Part shown: piece by piece, positions 25,566-34,689 of the stretch
How the letters are laid out: each line of letters starts with the position of its first letter
How positions within the stretch are numbered: position 1 is the stretch's first letter
Assembly: GCF_051713825.1 (NCBI RefSeq)
Contig: NZ_JBIOQR010000001.1
Location: 1,178,001 to 1,242,000 of the forward strand
DNA length: 64,000 bases
Reading direction: 5' to 3'
Origin: Enterococcus_K sp051713825
GTDB lineage: Bacteria > Bacillota > Bacilli > Lactobacillales > Enterococcaceae
Program-made: the position numbers and the translations under genes
Notes under the pieces: generated by a model
What the model saw: the letters and a program-made list of their open reading frames with translations, nothing else
Databases searched by the model: none
Told to the model about the DNA's origin: nothing

Positions 25566-26270
25566 TTATCGATTAGTTGTTAGGTAATATTTGTAAGCTA
25601 TTTTGATACTGTCTTTTGCATCATTTCCAATTCGGGGGATACCATGCCCGCCAACAATGATAGTTGGCGCAAGATTCAATTTCCAAAGCTTGGCAAAACT
25701 TTCTCCTAATCTGGCACAATTATAATTCATATCGCCTTTCCAACCAGTAGAGGCAATATTACCAGTTTCACCATCAGGGAAAAACATATCACCAGAAAAT
25801 AGGATGGCATCATTTTCAAGTTGGACATAAAAGATTACACTGCCATCCGTATGTCCAGGCATTTTATAGACTTGAATAGTTAATCCACCAATCGAGAGTT
25901 GGGTATCCATTGTAAAAACTTCATCTGCTTTACAAGGAGGCATCACATGATTTGTGTAGGGACTCTCCGCTCCGAAATCGCCCTGAGCCATCATCTCGAT
26001 GTCTTCTTTTCCGACGAGGACTTTTGCTCCTTTTTCTTGAAAATGAGCTGCGCAGCCTGCATGATCATCGTGTCCATGAGTAAGTAAGACATGTGTAATT
26101 TGGTTTTCGGCAATTCCCCAATAGGTTAGATTGTCGATAATTGTTTCTAATGCGCCAGGATTACTACTGTCAATTAAGATATACCCCTCCTCATGTTTTA
26201 AGGCATATGCATTCCCTAATTTGCCATAAGTTCCTCCAGAAAGTAAGTATAAACCTGTTCTAATTTGCAT
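25566..26270 (-). CDS. MBL-fold metallohydrolase in the PTS operon
   Basis: A 234-residue metallo-beta-lactamase-fold protein. The metal motif is HGHDDHAG (about residues 65-72). Further ligands are the His in MPGHTDGSV (about 138), the Asp in FSGDMFFPDG and the C-terminal His in IIVGGHGIPRIG. Such proteins hydrolyse thioesters, lactones or phosphodiesters. Its start overlaps the end of the PTS gene by 11 bases, so the two are translationally coupled. The pairing suggests a role in the same sugar or metabolite pathway. Confidence 0.88.
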   Translation of the reverse strand: MQIRTGLYLLSGGTYGKLGNAYALKHEEGYILIDSSNPGALETIIDNLTYWGIAENQITHVLLTHGHDDHAGCAAHFQEKGAKVLVGKEDIEMMAQGDFGAESPYTNHVMPPCKADEVFTMDTQLSIGGLTIQVYKMPGHTDGSVIFYVQLENDAILFSGDMFFPDGETGNIASTGWKGDMNYNCARLGESFAKLWKLNLAPTIIVGGHGIPRIGNDAKDSIKIAYKYYLTTNR

Positions 26271-27891
26271 CTGTTTCGTCTCCTTGAATCGTTTGAATAT
26301 ATTCTTCTAATTCGGTTTTGATATTACTAACCTTTGTTCCATAGATGACTTGCGCATTGTTTCCTTTAAGAAAGACACCCGCAGCACCTGTTTCTTTTAG
26401 AAGAGGCTCATTGAGTTTATCGCCTGATACTAGTGTAACACGTAAGCGAGTCGCACAGTTATCTATATCTTGAATATTACTTAGACCACCTAGCCCAGTA
26501 AGAATTTGCGCGCTTAGTGTCTCTTCACTATTTGTAGTAGAAGTTGTTGTGTTGGTCTGTTCATTTTTTTGCGCTTTTTGCTCTAAATAATCAGCTTTTG
26601 TATGAAGCTTTATTTCTTTCACATTCTCTTCTCGTCCAGGTGTGGCAATCTTGAATTTTAGAATCATAAATTTGAAAACAAAATAATATAAGAAGGCATA
26701 AACGATACCGACTGCTAAAACAGCAATCCAATGTGTTCGTTCATTTCCTGGGATTACCCCATAAATAAGGAAATCTAGAACTCCACCAGAGAATGTATAA
26801 CCAACTCCGGCATTAAGTAAGGAAACAATGGCAAAAGATAATCCGCCAAGCACGCAATGAATGCCAAAATATAGTAGAGGAGAAGCAAATAGGAACGAAA
26901 ATTCTAGTGGTTCAGTGATTCCAGTTAGAAACGAAGTAATAGATGAAGAGAATAAAAGTCCCTTCACTTTTTCTTTATTTTCTTTAAAAGCTGTGTGATA
27001 CATGGCAAGTGCGGCCCCTGGGAAACCAAACATCATAATTGGATAGTTACCAGAGTAGAATCTTGCAACATCTGAGCTAATGACATCTCCATTAGCTAGC
27101 TGAGCAAAAAGAATATTTTGTGCACCGACTAAATGTTCTCCAGCAACTGTTGCACTTCCACCTAAAGCTGTTTGCCAGAAGGGCATATAGAATACATGAT
27201 GTAAGCCTGTTGGAATCAATGCTCGAAGAATGAAGCCGTAAAGGAAAGTTCCCACGACACCTAGACCTGCGATACCTGTTCCTAATGCAGCAATTCCTTG
27301 GGCGATGATTGGCCACACAAATGCAAAAAGAATACCAACGATAATTGCAACACATGCAGAGATAATAGGAACAAATCGAGTTCCAGCAAAGAAAGAGAGC
27401 ATTTCGGGTAGTTTTATTTTATAATATTTATTATGCAGGATTGAAACGATTAATCCAATGACAACACCGCCAAGAACGCTTGTGTTCATTGTATTCTCAA
27501 AGCCTAAGAAATTACTAAGTAGACCAGGTGTTTTTTGCAAGTCTTCAAGACTCATAAAATTTTTGATGGTACTAGTAATCGCCATGTTCATGACGAAGTA
27601 AGCGATTAAGGCTGATAACGCTGCCACTTCTTTGCTGTTTTTAGCTAGACCAAGAGCGACAGCTACAGCAAATAATAGGGGAAGGAGACCAAAAATGATA
27701 TTTCCACTGTCTGTTAAAACACCGAATAACTTAAATAAAAAACTACCTTCTTTGATAAATGTGCTTCGTTCAGGGTTAGTGAGTGTTGAGCCGACTCCTA
27801 AAAGTAAACCTGCAATAGGTAAAACGGCAATGGGTAACATGAAGGATTTTCCGATTTTTTGTAAAGTGCTAAAAATAGTATCTTTCATCAT
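26260..27891 (-). CDS. PTS sugar transporter EIICB (MalX/glucose-family)
   Basis: A 543-residue fusion of EIIC and EIIB. The ATG at 27891 has AAAGGA six bases upstream. EIIC covers about residues 5-420 with about ten membrane segments, including the glucose-family stretches LPIAVLPIAGLLLGVGS and SFLTGITEPLEFSFLFASP. EIIB follows a Thr/Asn-rich linker, with the phospho-cysteine in IDNCATRLRV. There is no EIIA, so it would borrow one in trans. It resembles MalX-type alpha-glucoside permeases, but the sugar is uncertain. It is divergent from a DeoR regulator. Confidence 0.9.
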   Translation of the reverse strand: MMKDTIFSTLQKIGKSFMLPIAVLPIAGLLLGVGSTLTNPERSTFIKEGSFLFKLFGVLTDSGNIIFGLLPLLFAVAVALGLAKNSKEVAALSALIAYFVMNMAITSTIKNFMSLEDLQKTPGLLSNFLGFENTMNTSVLGGVVIGLIVSILHNKYYKIKLPEMLSFFAGTRFVPIISACVAIIVGILFAFVWPIIAQGIAALGTGIAGLGVVGTFLYGFILRALIPTGLHHVFYMPFWQTALGGSATVAGEHLVGAQNILFAQLANGDVISSDVARFYSGNYPIMMFGFPGAALAMYHTAFKENKEKVKGLLFSSSITSFLTGITEPLEFSFLFASPLLYFGIHCVLGGLSFAIVSLLNAGVGYTFSGGVLDFLIYGVIPGNERTHWIAVLAVGIVYAFLYYFVFKFMILKFKIATPGREENVKEIKLHTKADYLEQKAQKNEQTNTTTSTTNSEETLSAQILTGLGGLSNIQDIDNCATRLRVTLVSGDKLNEPLLKETGAAGVFLKGNNAQVIYGTKVSNIKTELEEYIQTIQGDETDAN

Positions 27892-27922
27892 AATAAGTCC
27901 TTTCAATAATAGAGTGCACGTA

Positions 27923-27936
27923 GAAAAGCGATTACA
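27923..27936. promoter_or_regulatory. Possible cre (CcpA) site ahead of the PTS gene
   Basis: gaaaagcgattaca matches 11 of 14 positions of the catabolite-response consensus WGAAARCGYTTWCW. It lies between promoter and start, a roadblock position. Weak evidence on its own. Confidence 0.35.
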
Positions 27937-27983
27937 TTTTTTGTGAGTGAGAGAAAAATGTCTGTTGTTAGTCGTGCAAGCTT

Positions 27984-28012
27984 AGTATAAAATAATCTGC
28001 ATTAATTTGCAA
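27984..28012 (-). promoter_or_regulatory. Promoter of the PTS operon
   Basis: On the minus strand ttgcaa (28012-28007) and tatact (27989-27984) are 17 bases apart. The -35 is part of a set of ttgca repeats shared with the divergent promoter. Confidence 0.65.
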
Positions 28013-28047
28013 TGTTTAATTTAAAAATATTTTTAGTTAGCTAAATA

Positions 28048-28076
28048 TTGCAAAAAAATGCAAAAGATGCTATCTT
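28048..28076 (+). promoter_or_regulatory. Promoter of the DeoR regulator gene
   Basis: ttgcaa (28048) and tatctt (28071) are 17 bases apart, 23 bases before the chosen start codon. Repeats of ttgca around both divergent promoters may be the DeoR operator. Confidence 0.55.
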
Positions 28077-28098
28077 ATTTCGTGAGGAGAGAAAACGT

Positions 28099-28863
28099 AT
28101 GTTAATGGAAGAGCGATTAGAAAAAATCAAGCAGGTATTAGAAGAGCACAAAAGTGCCACCATTGAAAAACTGGTGGAAGAGCTTGACGTTTCAAAAGAT
28201 ACAGTTCGACGCGACTTAATTAAATTAGAGCAGCAGAACGTCGTAAAAAGAACTCATGGTGGTGCGGTCCTTAATAATCGAGAAGCTATGATATATAATT
28301 ATGATCAACGTTCTGAAAAGTTTCATTTGATTAAAGAAAGAATCGCGCAAAAAACTGCAGAATTAATTAAAGACAATTCAAGTGTTATTTTTGATTCTTC
28401 GACAACTGTAGAAGCTGTAATTCCCCAGATTAGCGATAAAAATATCTATGCTATCACTAATTCATTAACACATGCCAAACTTTTAGCACGTAATGAACGA
28501 AGTGAAATTACACTACTTCCTGGGAAATTACATAAAGAACAACTATTTCTACATGGGAGTGAGACAATTCAAAAGATTGCACAGTACAATGCTGACTATG
28601 CAATATTGGGGATTTTTGCTATTTCAAGTAAGGGCTTATTTATTCATACAGAAGAAGAAGGACTTGTGAAACGTCAAATTGCTATGCAGGCAGCTACGGT
28701 GATTGGCGTGGCAGATCACACAAAAATTGATACGACAGGCTTTTTTAAGGTCTGTGATTTGTCGGACATCGATTATCTGATTACAGACATTGAGCCGGAG
28801 ACAGAGTTTTTGGCGGCATTGAAAAAAAATAATGTTGAACTTATTTTAACTGGTCGTAAGTGA
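28099..28863 (+). CDS. DeoR-family sugar-pathway regulator
   Basis: A 254-residue repressor. The ATG at 28099 is used because GAGGAG precedes it by nine bases. N-terminal HTH (LVEELDVSKDTVRRDLIKLE, then KRTHGGAV) and C-terminal sugar-phosphate sensor domain (IAQKTAELIKDNSSVIFDSS, then ADHTKIDTTGFFKVCDL). It is divergent from the PTS-MBL operon, with TTGCA motifs in both promoters, and runs into the M24-like gene 37 bases downstream. It most likely controls both. Confidence 0.92.
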   Translation: MLMEERLEKIKQVLEEHKSATIEKLVEELDVSKDTVRRDLIKLEQQNVVKRTHGGAVLNNREAMIYNYDQRSEKFHLIKERIAQKTAELIKDNSSVIFDSSTTVEAVIPQISDKNIYAITNSLTHAKLLARNERSEITLLPGKLHKEQLFLHGSETIQKIAQYNADYAILGIFAISSKGLFIHTEEEGLVKRQIAMQAATVIGVADHTKIDTTGFFKVCDLSDIDYLITDIEPETEFLAALKKNNVELILTGRK

Positions 28864-28900
28864 GAATACCGAGACAAAAAGAGTGATGAGGAGATTTAGG

Positions 28901-30289
28901 ATGATAGGAAAAACCATTCAATTACAGAAAATAGAAGCGCCCAAAAAGTATGAGGGAGTGGCACCGACCAACTTATCTGATGAAACGATGAGTGCACGTA
29001 AAAAAAAGGTCCTCCAGCGAATGAAAGAGACTGGATTTGACACATTAATCATCTATGCTGATAAAGAGCATGGTGGAAATTTTGAGTATTTGACAGGCTT
29101 TATCCCTCGCTTTGAGGAAGGTCTACTGATTCTTGAAAATACTGGAGAAGCAACGCTGATGTTAGGAAATGAAAATTTAAAAATGGCAAAGGTTTCAAGA
29201 ATTTCTGCAGAATTACTTCACAGTCCGTTTTTTTCTCTACCTAATCAGCCAATGGACAATGAAAAATCGTTGGAGGAACTGTTCTCAGAACTTGGATTTT
29301 CAGATAAGAAAAAGCTTGGGTTGGTTGGTTGGAAGATGTTTACGCCAAAAAATTCATTAGCGAGTGCGTATTTTGATGTACCGTATTTTATCGTTGAGGC
29401 AATCAAAAACTGCATGAATAAAACGGCACTATTGGAAAATGCTGCGTTTCTTTTGATAGGAGAAGAAGGCGCTCGAACAACAAATAATGCCAATGAGGTT
29501 GCCCATTATGAGTATGGGGCCAATTTATCTTCAAATTGTATTTTGACTGCGATGGATGCGGTAGAGCCCGGCATTAGTGAAGCTGAGTTAGGCAATCTTC
29601 TAACGGCTGAGGGTCAATACAATACGGTGGTCACAATTGCAGCAACTGGTCAGCGTTTTGAACAAGCTGTCATTTATCCTACACATAAGAAGGTCAAACA
29701 GGGAGATCCTCTCTCTATGACAACGGCTTTTAAGGGTGGATTATCCAGTCGAACAGGTTTTGTGATTCACGATGAAAGTGAGCTTCCAGTTGAACAAAAC
29801 GATTACTTATCGCGTGTTGCTAAACCGTATTTTAATGCTGTTGCTATTTGGCTTGAAACGGTTAAAATCGGTATAGAAGGTCAACAAGTCTATCAAACTA
29901 TTGAAGAAGTGTTGCCCAAAGATACGTATCACTGGCATTTAAATCCAGGCCATTTGGTTGCTGATGAAGAGTGGATGTCTTCACCTATCTATAGTGGTTC
30001 GCGCGAAGTATTAAAAAGTGGTATGATTTTCCAAATTGATATCATTCCATCTATTGCAGGCTATACAGGAGTGAGCGCGGAAGAATGTATCGCACTGGCG
30101 GATGCTTCTCTTAGAAATGACCTACAAACACAGTACCCAGAGTTATGGGCGCGCATCATCGCACGAAGAACCTATATCAAAGAAGTATTAAACATACAAT
30201 TGGGTGAAGAGTTGTTACCATTATCCAATACAGTTGCTTATTTACGCCCATTTTATTTGGCTAAAAATCAAGCTTTCTGTTGCAAATAA
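28901..30289 (+). CDS. M24 (aminopeptidase P/creatinase-fold) protein lacking canonical metal aspartates
   Basis: A 462-residue protein with GAGGAG seven bases before the ATG. The N-terminal creatinase-like domain includes DTLIIYADKEHGGNFEYLTG. The C-terminal pita-bread domain starts near residue 195. The histidine-containing LNPGHLVADEEW and the glutamate in GVSAEECIAL are present. The usual two Asp ligands are replaced: GDPLSMTTAFKGGLSSRTGF (residues 268-287) has Thr and Ser where families have Asp. It may be a non-peptidase or use fewer metals. It lies 37 bases after the DeoR gene. Confidence 0.78.
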   Translation: MIGKTIQLQKIEAPKKYEGVAPTNLSDETMSARKKKVLQRMKETGFDTLIIYADKEHGGNFEYLTGFIPRFEEGLLILENTGEATLMLGNENLKMAKVSRISAELLHSPFFSLPNQPMDNEKSLEELFSELGFSDKKKLGLVGWKMFTPKNSLASAYFDVPYFIVEAIKNCMNKTALLENAAFLLIGEEGARTTNNANEVAHYEYGANLSSNCILTAMDAVEPGISEAELGNLLTAEGQYNTVVTIAATGQRFEQAVIYPTHKKVKQGDPLSMTTAFKGGLSSRTGFVIHDESELPVEQNDYLSRVAKPYFNAVAIWLETVKIGIEGQQVYQTIEEVLPKDTYHWHLNPGHLVADEEWMSSPIYSGSREVLKSGMIFQIDIIPSIAGYTGVSAEECIALADASLRNDLQTQYPELWARIIARRTYIKEVLNIQLGEELLPLSNTVAYLRPFYLAKNQAFCCK

Positions 30290-30295
30290 AAGTCT

Positions 30296-30386
30296 ACAGA
30301 AGAGGAAGAAGTTACTTCTGTACCTAACGTTTATTCGGATAAGGAGAGGCTGAGACATAACTTATAAAGTTGTGTCCCAGCCTCTT
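30296..30386 (+). repeat. Dispersed intergenic repeat module, copy 4 (partial), with hairpin
   Basis: Contains acttctgtacctaacgttta-ttcggataa followed by the hairpin ggagaggctgagacataact and agttgtgtcccagcctctt (30343-30386). The hairpin also serves as a likely terminator for the M24-like gene. Confidence 0.65.
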
Positions 30387-30440
30387 CTGAAAATTTATAG
30401 GCTTTTTTTGACATTTATTTACCTGAGTGATTTATTTTTC

Positions 30441-30469
30441 TTGACAGTATATAGATGTTTATCTATATT
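30441..30469 (+). promoter_or_regulatory. Promoter with palindromic ArsR-type operator
   Basis: ttgaca (30441) and tatatt (30464) with a 17-base spacer. The perfect palindrome atatagat-gttt-atctatat (30449-30468) fills the spacer and the -10, matching the form of ArsR/SmtB operators. A metal- or metalloid-released autorepression is expected. Confidence 0.8.
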
Positions 30470-30519
30470 GAATGATGATGATTCAAATAGATGCGTCTGA
30501 TGGATAAGGAGAAAAGAAC

Positions 30520-30798
30520 ATGGATGATACAAATTTATCTTTGGTACATAAAGCAATGGCTGATTCCAATCGAATTAAGATTATTCGTCTTTTATCAAAG
30601 GGTTCAATGTGTGCTTGTCATGTGCTAGAGCATTTTGAATTCACGCAGCCCACATTGTCTCATCACATGAAGGTCTTAGAGAATGCAGGGATTGTATCAA
30701 TGAGTAAAAAAAGTCAGTGGCATTATTACGAGCTCAGAGAGGAGTTTTCTGAGTCTTATATGAGTGCAATGGCGCAACTTTTTTCAAGTCAGAAATAG
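30520..30798 (+). CDS. ArsR-family metalloregulator
   Basis: A 92-residue winged-helix repressor. Helix alpha-3 has the vicinal cysteines CACHVLEHFEF, equivalent to the ELCVCDL metalloid site of ArsR. The recognition helix is FTQPTLSHHMKVLENAGIV. Two Cys in CxC suggest arsenite- or soft-metal-responsive release from DNA, but the downstream exporter is not a usual arsenic pump. AAGGAG precedes the ATG. The YadG/YadH genes follow 106 bases downstream on the same strand. Confidence 0.9.
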   Translation: MDDTNLSLVHKAMADSNRIKIIRLLSKGSMCACHVLEHFEFTQPTLSHHMKVLENAGIVSMSKKSQWHYYELREEFSESYMSAMAQLFSSQK

Positions 30799-30904
30799 AG
30801 GAAGACGTTGGGCTTTTTGTGTGAAGAAAGCAAAGCTGGCATAAATGAGTCCATGCAAGCAGTTTTTTGTATAACGAAAATGAATTTTGTTAGGAGAGTA
30901 AATA

Positions 30905-31840
30905 ATGACAAATGCATTAGAAATAACAGGGTTAAGAAAAATTTATGATACAGGTGTCGAAGCATTGAGAGGAATTAATTTATCAGTGGAAGCAGGGGAT
31001 TTTTATGCGTTGCTAGGTCCTAATGGAGCAGGAAAATCAACCACTATTGGAATTATCACTTCACTTGTGAATAAAACTTCAGGAAGCGTGAAAGTTTTTG
31101 GTTACGACTTGGATACCGATTTGGTTCGCGCAAAACAGCAAATTGGATTAGTCCCACAAGAATTTAACTTCAACCCTTTTGAGACAGTTCAACAGATTGT
31201 GGTTAATCAAGCGGGCTATTATGGTGTCTCACGAAAAGAGGCGTTAAAACGAAGCGAAAAATATTTAAAACAATCAAATCTTTGGGAAAAAAGAAATGTG
31301 CGAGCTCGAATGTTATCTGGCGGGATGAAACGTCGTTTGATGATTGCCCGTGCATTAATGCATGAACCTCGGTTGCTTATTTTGGATGAACCTACAGCTG
31401 GAGTTGATATCGAGTTGAGACGCGAGATGTGGGCATTCTTACAAGAGCTGAATGAAAATGGCACGACCATTATTTTAACGACTCACTACTTAGAGGAAGC
31501 GGAAATGCTTTGCCGAAATATTGGAATTATTCAAGCGGGTGAGTTAATCGAGAATACGAGCATGAAATCGTTACTGTCTAAATTACAGTTTGAAACATTT
31601 ATTTTTGACCTTGCACCATACGATACAAAACCTGAGATTAAGGGCTACAAGAGTCTTTTTGACGATGAGTTAACTTTGGAGGTTGAGGTTGAGCGAAACC
31701 AGGGAATCAATGGTGTCTTTGAACAGTTGACCGCACAGGGCGTACAGGTCCTTTCCATGCGTAATAAGTCAAATCGTTTGGAAGAATTATTCTTGAAAAT
31801 CACTGAGGAAAATTATCACGTGGAGGAAAAAAATGTTTAA
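30905..31840 (+). CDS. yadG: YadG-type ABC transporter ATPase
   Basis: A 311-residue ATPase: Walker A GPNGAGKST (about residues 39-47), signature LSGGMKRRLM (about 139-148), Walker B LLILDEPTAGVD, switch His in ILTTHYLEE. From memory it is strikingly close to Escherichia coli YadG along its length, including VPQEFNFNPFETVQQIVVNQ. AGGAG is upstream. It overlaps the permease gene by eight bases. It probably exports an unknown substrate under ArsR control. Confidence 0.9.
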   Translation: MTNALEITGLRKIYDTGVEALRGINLSVEAGDFYALLGPNGAGKSTTIGIITSLVNKTSGSVKVFGYDLDTDLVRAKQQIGLVPQEFNFNPFETVQQIVVNQAGYYGVSRKEALKRSEKYLKQSNLWEKRNVRARMLSGGMKRRLMIARALMHEPRLLILDEPTAGVDIELRREMWAFLQELNENGTTIILTTHYLEEAEMLCRNIGIIQAGELIENTSMKSLLSKLQFETFIFDLAPYDTKPEIKGYKSLFDDELTLEVEVERNQGINGVFEQLTAQGVQVLSMRNKSNRLEELFLKITEENYHVEEKNV

Positions 31841-32603
31841 TTTATATATGACTGCTCTAAAAAGCTTAGCTGTAAAAGAAACGAATCGTTACTTGCGAAT
31901 TTGGGTTCAAACCTTGGTTCCACCGGTTATAACTACTTCGTTATATTTTGTTATTTTTGGGAAAATGATTGGTGGTCGAATTGGCGAGATGGGTGGCTTC
32001 TCCTATATGGAGTTTATCGTGCCAGGGTTGATTATGATGTCGGCTATTACTAGTTCGTATGCGAATGTTTCCTCCTCATTTTTCTCTCAAAAATTCCAGA
32101 AAAATATTGAGGAATTATTAGTTGCACCAGTTCCGACGCATGTGATTATATGGGGCTTTATTATCGGTGGTGTAGGCCGAAGCGTGTTAGTTGGTTCACT
32201 GGTTACCGTTATTTCGCTATTTTTTGTTCCATTACATGTTCATTCTTGGGCAATTGTTATTTTAACCTTGTTAATGACCGCTATTTTATTCTCATTAGCT
32301 GGCTTAATTAATGGGATTTTTGCTCAGTCCTATGATGATGTTTCAATCGTTCCGACCTTTGTGTTGCAGCCGTTAACTTATCTAGGTGGCGTTTTCTATT
32401 CAATTTCTATGCTACCACCAATTTGGCAAGCAATTTCTAAAGTCAACCCGATTGTCTATATGATTTCTGGTTTTCGTTATGGTTTCTTAGGAACAACCGA
32501 TGTACCTGTCTATCTATCTGTTACGATCTTGGTTTTATTTATTGTTGTTCTTTATTCTGTTTGTTGGTATTTAATCAGTAAAGGACGTGGTTTAAGAAGT
32601 TAA
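31833..32603 (+). CDS. yadH: YadH-type ABC-2 permease
   Basis: A 256-residue permease with six membrane spans and the ABC-2 loop FQKNIEELLVAPVPTHVIIW. It has the same length as E. coli YadH and ends, like it, in GRGLRS. GGAGG precedes the ATG inside the end of the ATPase gene, so the two are coupled. It forms the membrane half of the exporter. Substrate unknown. Confidence 0.9.
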   Translation: MFNLYMTALKSLAVKETNRYLRIWVQTLVPPVITTSLYFVIFGKMIGGRIGEMGGFSYMEFIVPGLIMMSAITSSYANVSSSFFSQKFQKNIEELLVAPVPTHVIIWGFIIGGVGRSVLVGSLVTVISLFFVPLHVHSWAIVILTLLMTAILFSLAGLINGIFAQSYDDVSIVPTFVLQPLTYLGGVFYSISMLPPIWQAISKVNPIVYMISGFRYGFLGTTDVPVYLSVTILVLFIVVLYSVCWYLISKGRGLRS

Positions 32604-32711
32604 TAGGCGAGTCTGTAGTAGAGTTTAGAAAAATAATAAGATGAGCCGAGAGAGGTTGGGACAAACACCCATGAGGGTTATCACCCTCACCAAACAGAAT
32701 GAAAACGAAAA

Positions 32712-32775
32712 TGATCGACCTACAAATGATTTCCTGTCATAATATAATTGACAGGAGTGGCTTGTAGGTCGATCA
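32712..32775 (+). repeat. Long hairpin in the IS110 noncoding end, copy B
   Basis: Identical to 12897-12960. It lies about 160 bases before the transposase start. Confidence 0.6.
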
Positions 32776-32931
32776 CTTATTGAGGTTCTGCTCCAAGTAA
32801 CCTTGAGGGACAAACTAGATCATTCTACTTATTTGCACCAATCATTAGGTCATAGAACCTGCGTATAAAAATAAATTGTTTCTATAAGTAGAATAGCCTC
32901 TTCTGGATATTTTTTCAAGGAGGAAGGTAAA

Positions 32932-34117
32932 ATGGAAGATGTATTTCATTCTTGTTGTGCTGGATTAGATATTCATCAAAAAGTTATTGTTGCTTGTGTT
33001 CTTCGTTCTACTGAAGGAAAAAAACGCCCAGAAAAAGCCTTTGGTAGTTTTGAAACAACAACTCGTGGTCTGTTTGAACTCTCTGATTGGTTGGCTTCTT
33101 ATGAAGTGACTCATATTAGTATGGAAAGTACGGGTGTCTATTGGAAATGTGTGTGGCGCATTTTACAAAATCAGTTTGAATTACAACTAGCTAACCCTCG
33201 GCATATCAAAAACATTCCAGGGAAAAAAACAGATATGAAAGATGCTGAATGGATTGCTCGGTTGACTCGATTAGGTGTCGTTCCTACGAGTTTTGTGCCA
33301 CCCGAACCCATTCAAGAATTGAGAGACTTAACTCGTTATCGCAAACATTTAGTTGAAGACTTGAATCGAGAAAAAAATCGTGGGCATATGGTCTTACAAA
33401 ATGCTGGAATCAAATTGACCTCAGTGATGAAAGATATTTATGGGAAATCTGGTCGCGCCTTGCTTTATGTCTTAATTGAAAATAAAACAATCGCAGAGTC
33501 ACTCATTCTCAAATCTGTTTATACAACGCTACGCAGAAAAGTTCCTCAATTAAATGGACGCCTTAGAAGGATTTATGAATCCTCATTATCGTAAAATGTT
33601 AGCTCTTCATCTCACTCAAATTGAGTGTTTAGAAAAACAAATTCAGGAAGTCGAAGAAACAATTAACGACTATCTTACACCTTATGAAGAATACGTGGAA
33701 CGGTTAGAGGAAATACCGGGAATCAATCGAAGAACTGCCGCAGTTGTACTGGCAGAGATTGGGATAGATATGTCTGTTTTCCCTACTTCTGGACATTTAG
33801 CTTCATGGGCAGGAGCGAGTCCGGGAAATAATCAAAGTGCCGGAAAAACGCGAAGTAAACGGGTAAGAAAAGGAAATTCTTATCTAAAGAAAGTCTTAGC
33901 GCAAGGTGCTTTAGCTGTTTCAAAGGGGAAAAAGAACCGAATTCAAGCATTTTTCTTTCGAGTAAGAAGAAATGCCGGTCACAAAAAAGCGGTCGTTGCG
34001 ACAGTTCATTTATTACTACGTATTATTTATCGGATGCTTTCCGATCAGTCCCGCTATAAAGAACTTGGAGAAACGTATTTACAAAATAGAGAGAACCCTC
34101 TAACAGCTACCCACTAG
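32932..34117 (+). pseudogene. IS110-family transposase, frameshifted
   Basis: The frame matches the intact transposase at 11556-12740 to about residue 206, then an extra A (cctcaattaaatgg instead of cctcaattaatgg, near 33552) shifts it. The rest, from MDALEGFMNPHYRK, is open in the next frame to 34117. The N-terminal part (220 codons) keeps the DEDD residues but lacks the Transposase_20 domain. It could still be moved in trans by copy A. Confidence 0.93.
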
Positions 34118-34194
34118 AGTGTTCTAGACCAATTTAGCTAACTACGCTTTTAGTAGGAGGTAGCTTTTTTTTGTTTTTTTACAGATTTAGTTTT

Positions 34195-34390
34195 CGTATA
34201 AAGTGTTTAACTCCGAGAACCAGGTAGGTACTGTGCAACATCAACTCATGCTTCGTTGTGTTTTACAGCAATAAGAGCCTTCAACTCTAGCATGTCCCAT
34301 GCATAGAAGTTGTTGAGAGCGGAACGCAGTCCTTCAATTCTTAAGGTGTTCCACCTTTAGAAATTGATGGGATCGGAGTGTAGATGGAAT
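34195..34390 (+). repeat. Dispersed intergenic repeat module, copy 5
   Basis: ccgagaaccaggtaggtact, ttcaactctagcatgtccca, the inner hairpin of aattcttaaggtgttccacc-tttagaaatt type and the gcggaacgcagtcc block. It overlaps the end of IS110 copy B up to 34332 and then diverges from copy 2. Confidence 0.6.
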
Positions 34391-34645
34391 TCACGGAAAT
34401 GACAAGAAACACGAAAGCCTTTCTTTCGATGTTGATTGATTCCTACGTGGTGCTCTTCAAATTTTTGTGACCAGGTAGGTACTGTTCTACATCTATTTAC
34501 TTTGTAAATAGATGTAGAACAGCAATTTCAGCTTATTTTTCGAACCTTCAACTCTAGCATGTCTCATGTGTAGAAGTTGTTGAGAGCGGAACAACGTGAA
34601 GATGGAGTTGCTTCTGTATCCACCGTTTATTCGGATAAAAAGAGG
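34391..34645 (+). repeat. Dispersed intergenic repeat module, copy 6 and mosaic neighbours
   Basis: Includes a broken GAATTCAC-type repeat, a second ccaggtaggtactgt with the perfect inverted repeat ctgttctacatctatttac and gtaaatagatgtagaacag (34478-34520), then ttcaactctagcatgtctca and gttgcttctgtatccaccg-tttattcgg. No gene. Confidence 0.55.
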
Positions 34646-34689
34646 ACAAGGAGGCCATCTTCACTCCATAAAAACATGGACAGGCTAAG

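Larger units (their letters stand above)
32651..34332 (+). mobile_element. IS110-family element, copy B (one-base insertion)
   Basis: By eye identical to 11341-13021 except for one extra A near 33552, and therefore 1682 rather than 1681 bases. It starts at agaggttgggac and ends at acgcagtcc. The shared unit includes 280 bases before the transposase and over 200 bases after it, the last part being dispersed-repeat sequence. Confidence 0.75.

Noticed and set aside
33554..34117. Separate 187-codon gene starting MDALEGFMNPHYRK.
   Set aside because: It is the second half of the IS110 transposase after the one-base frameshift, as comparison with the intact copy shows.
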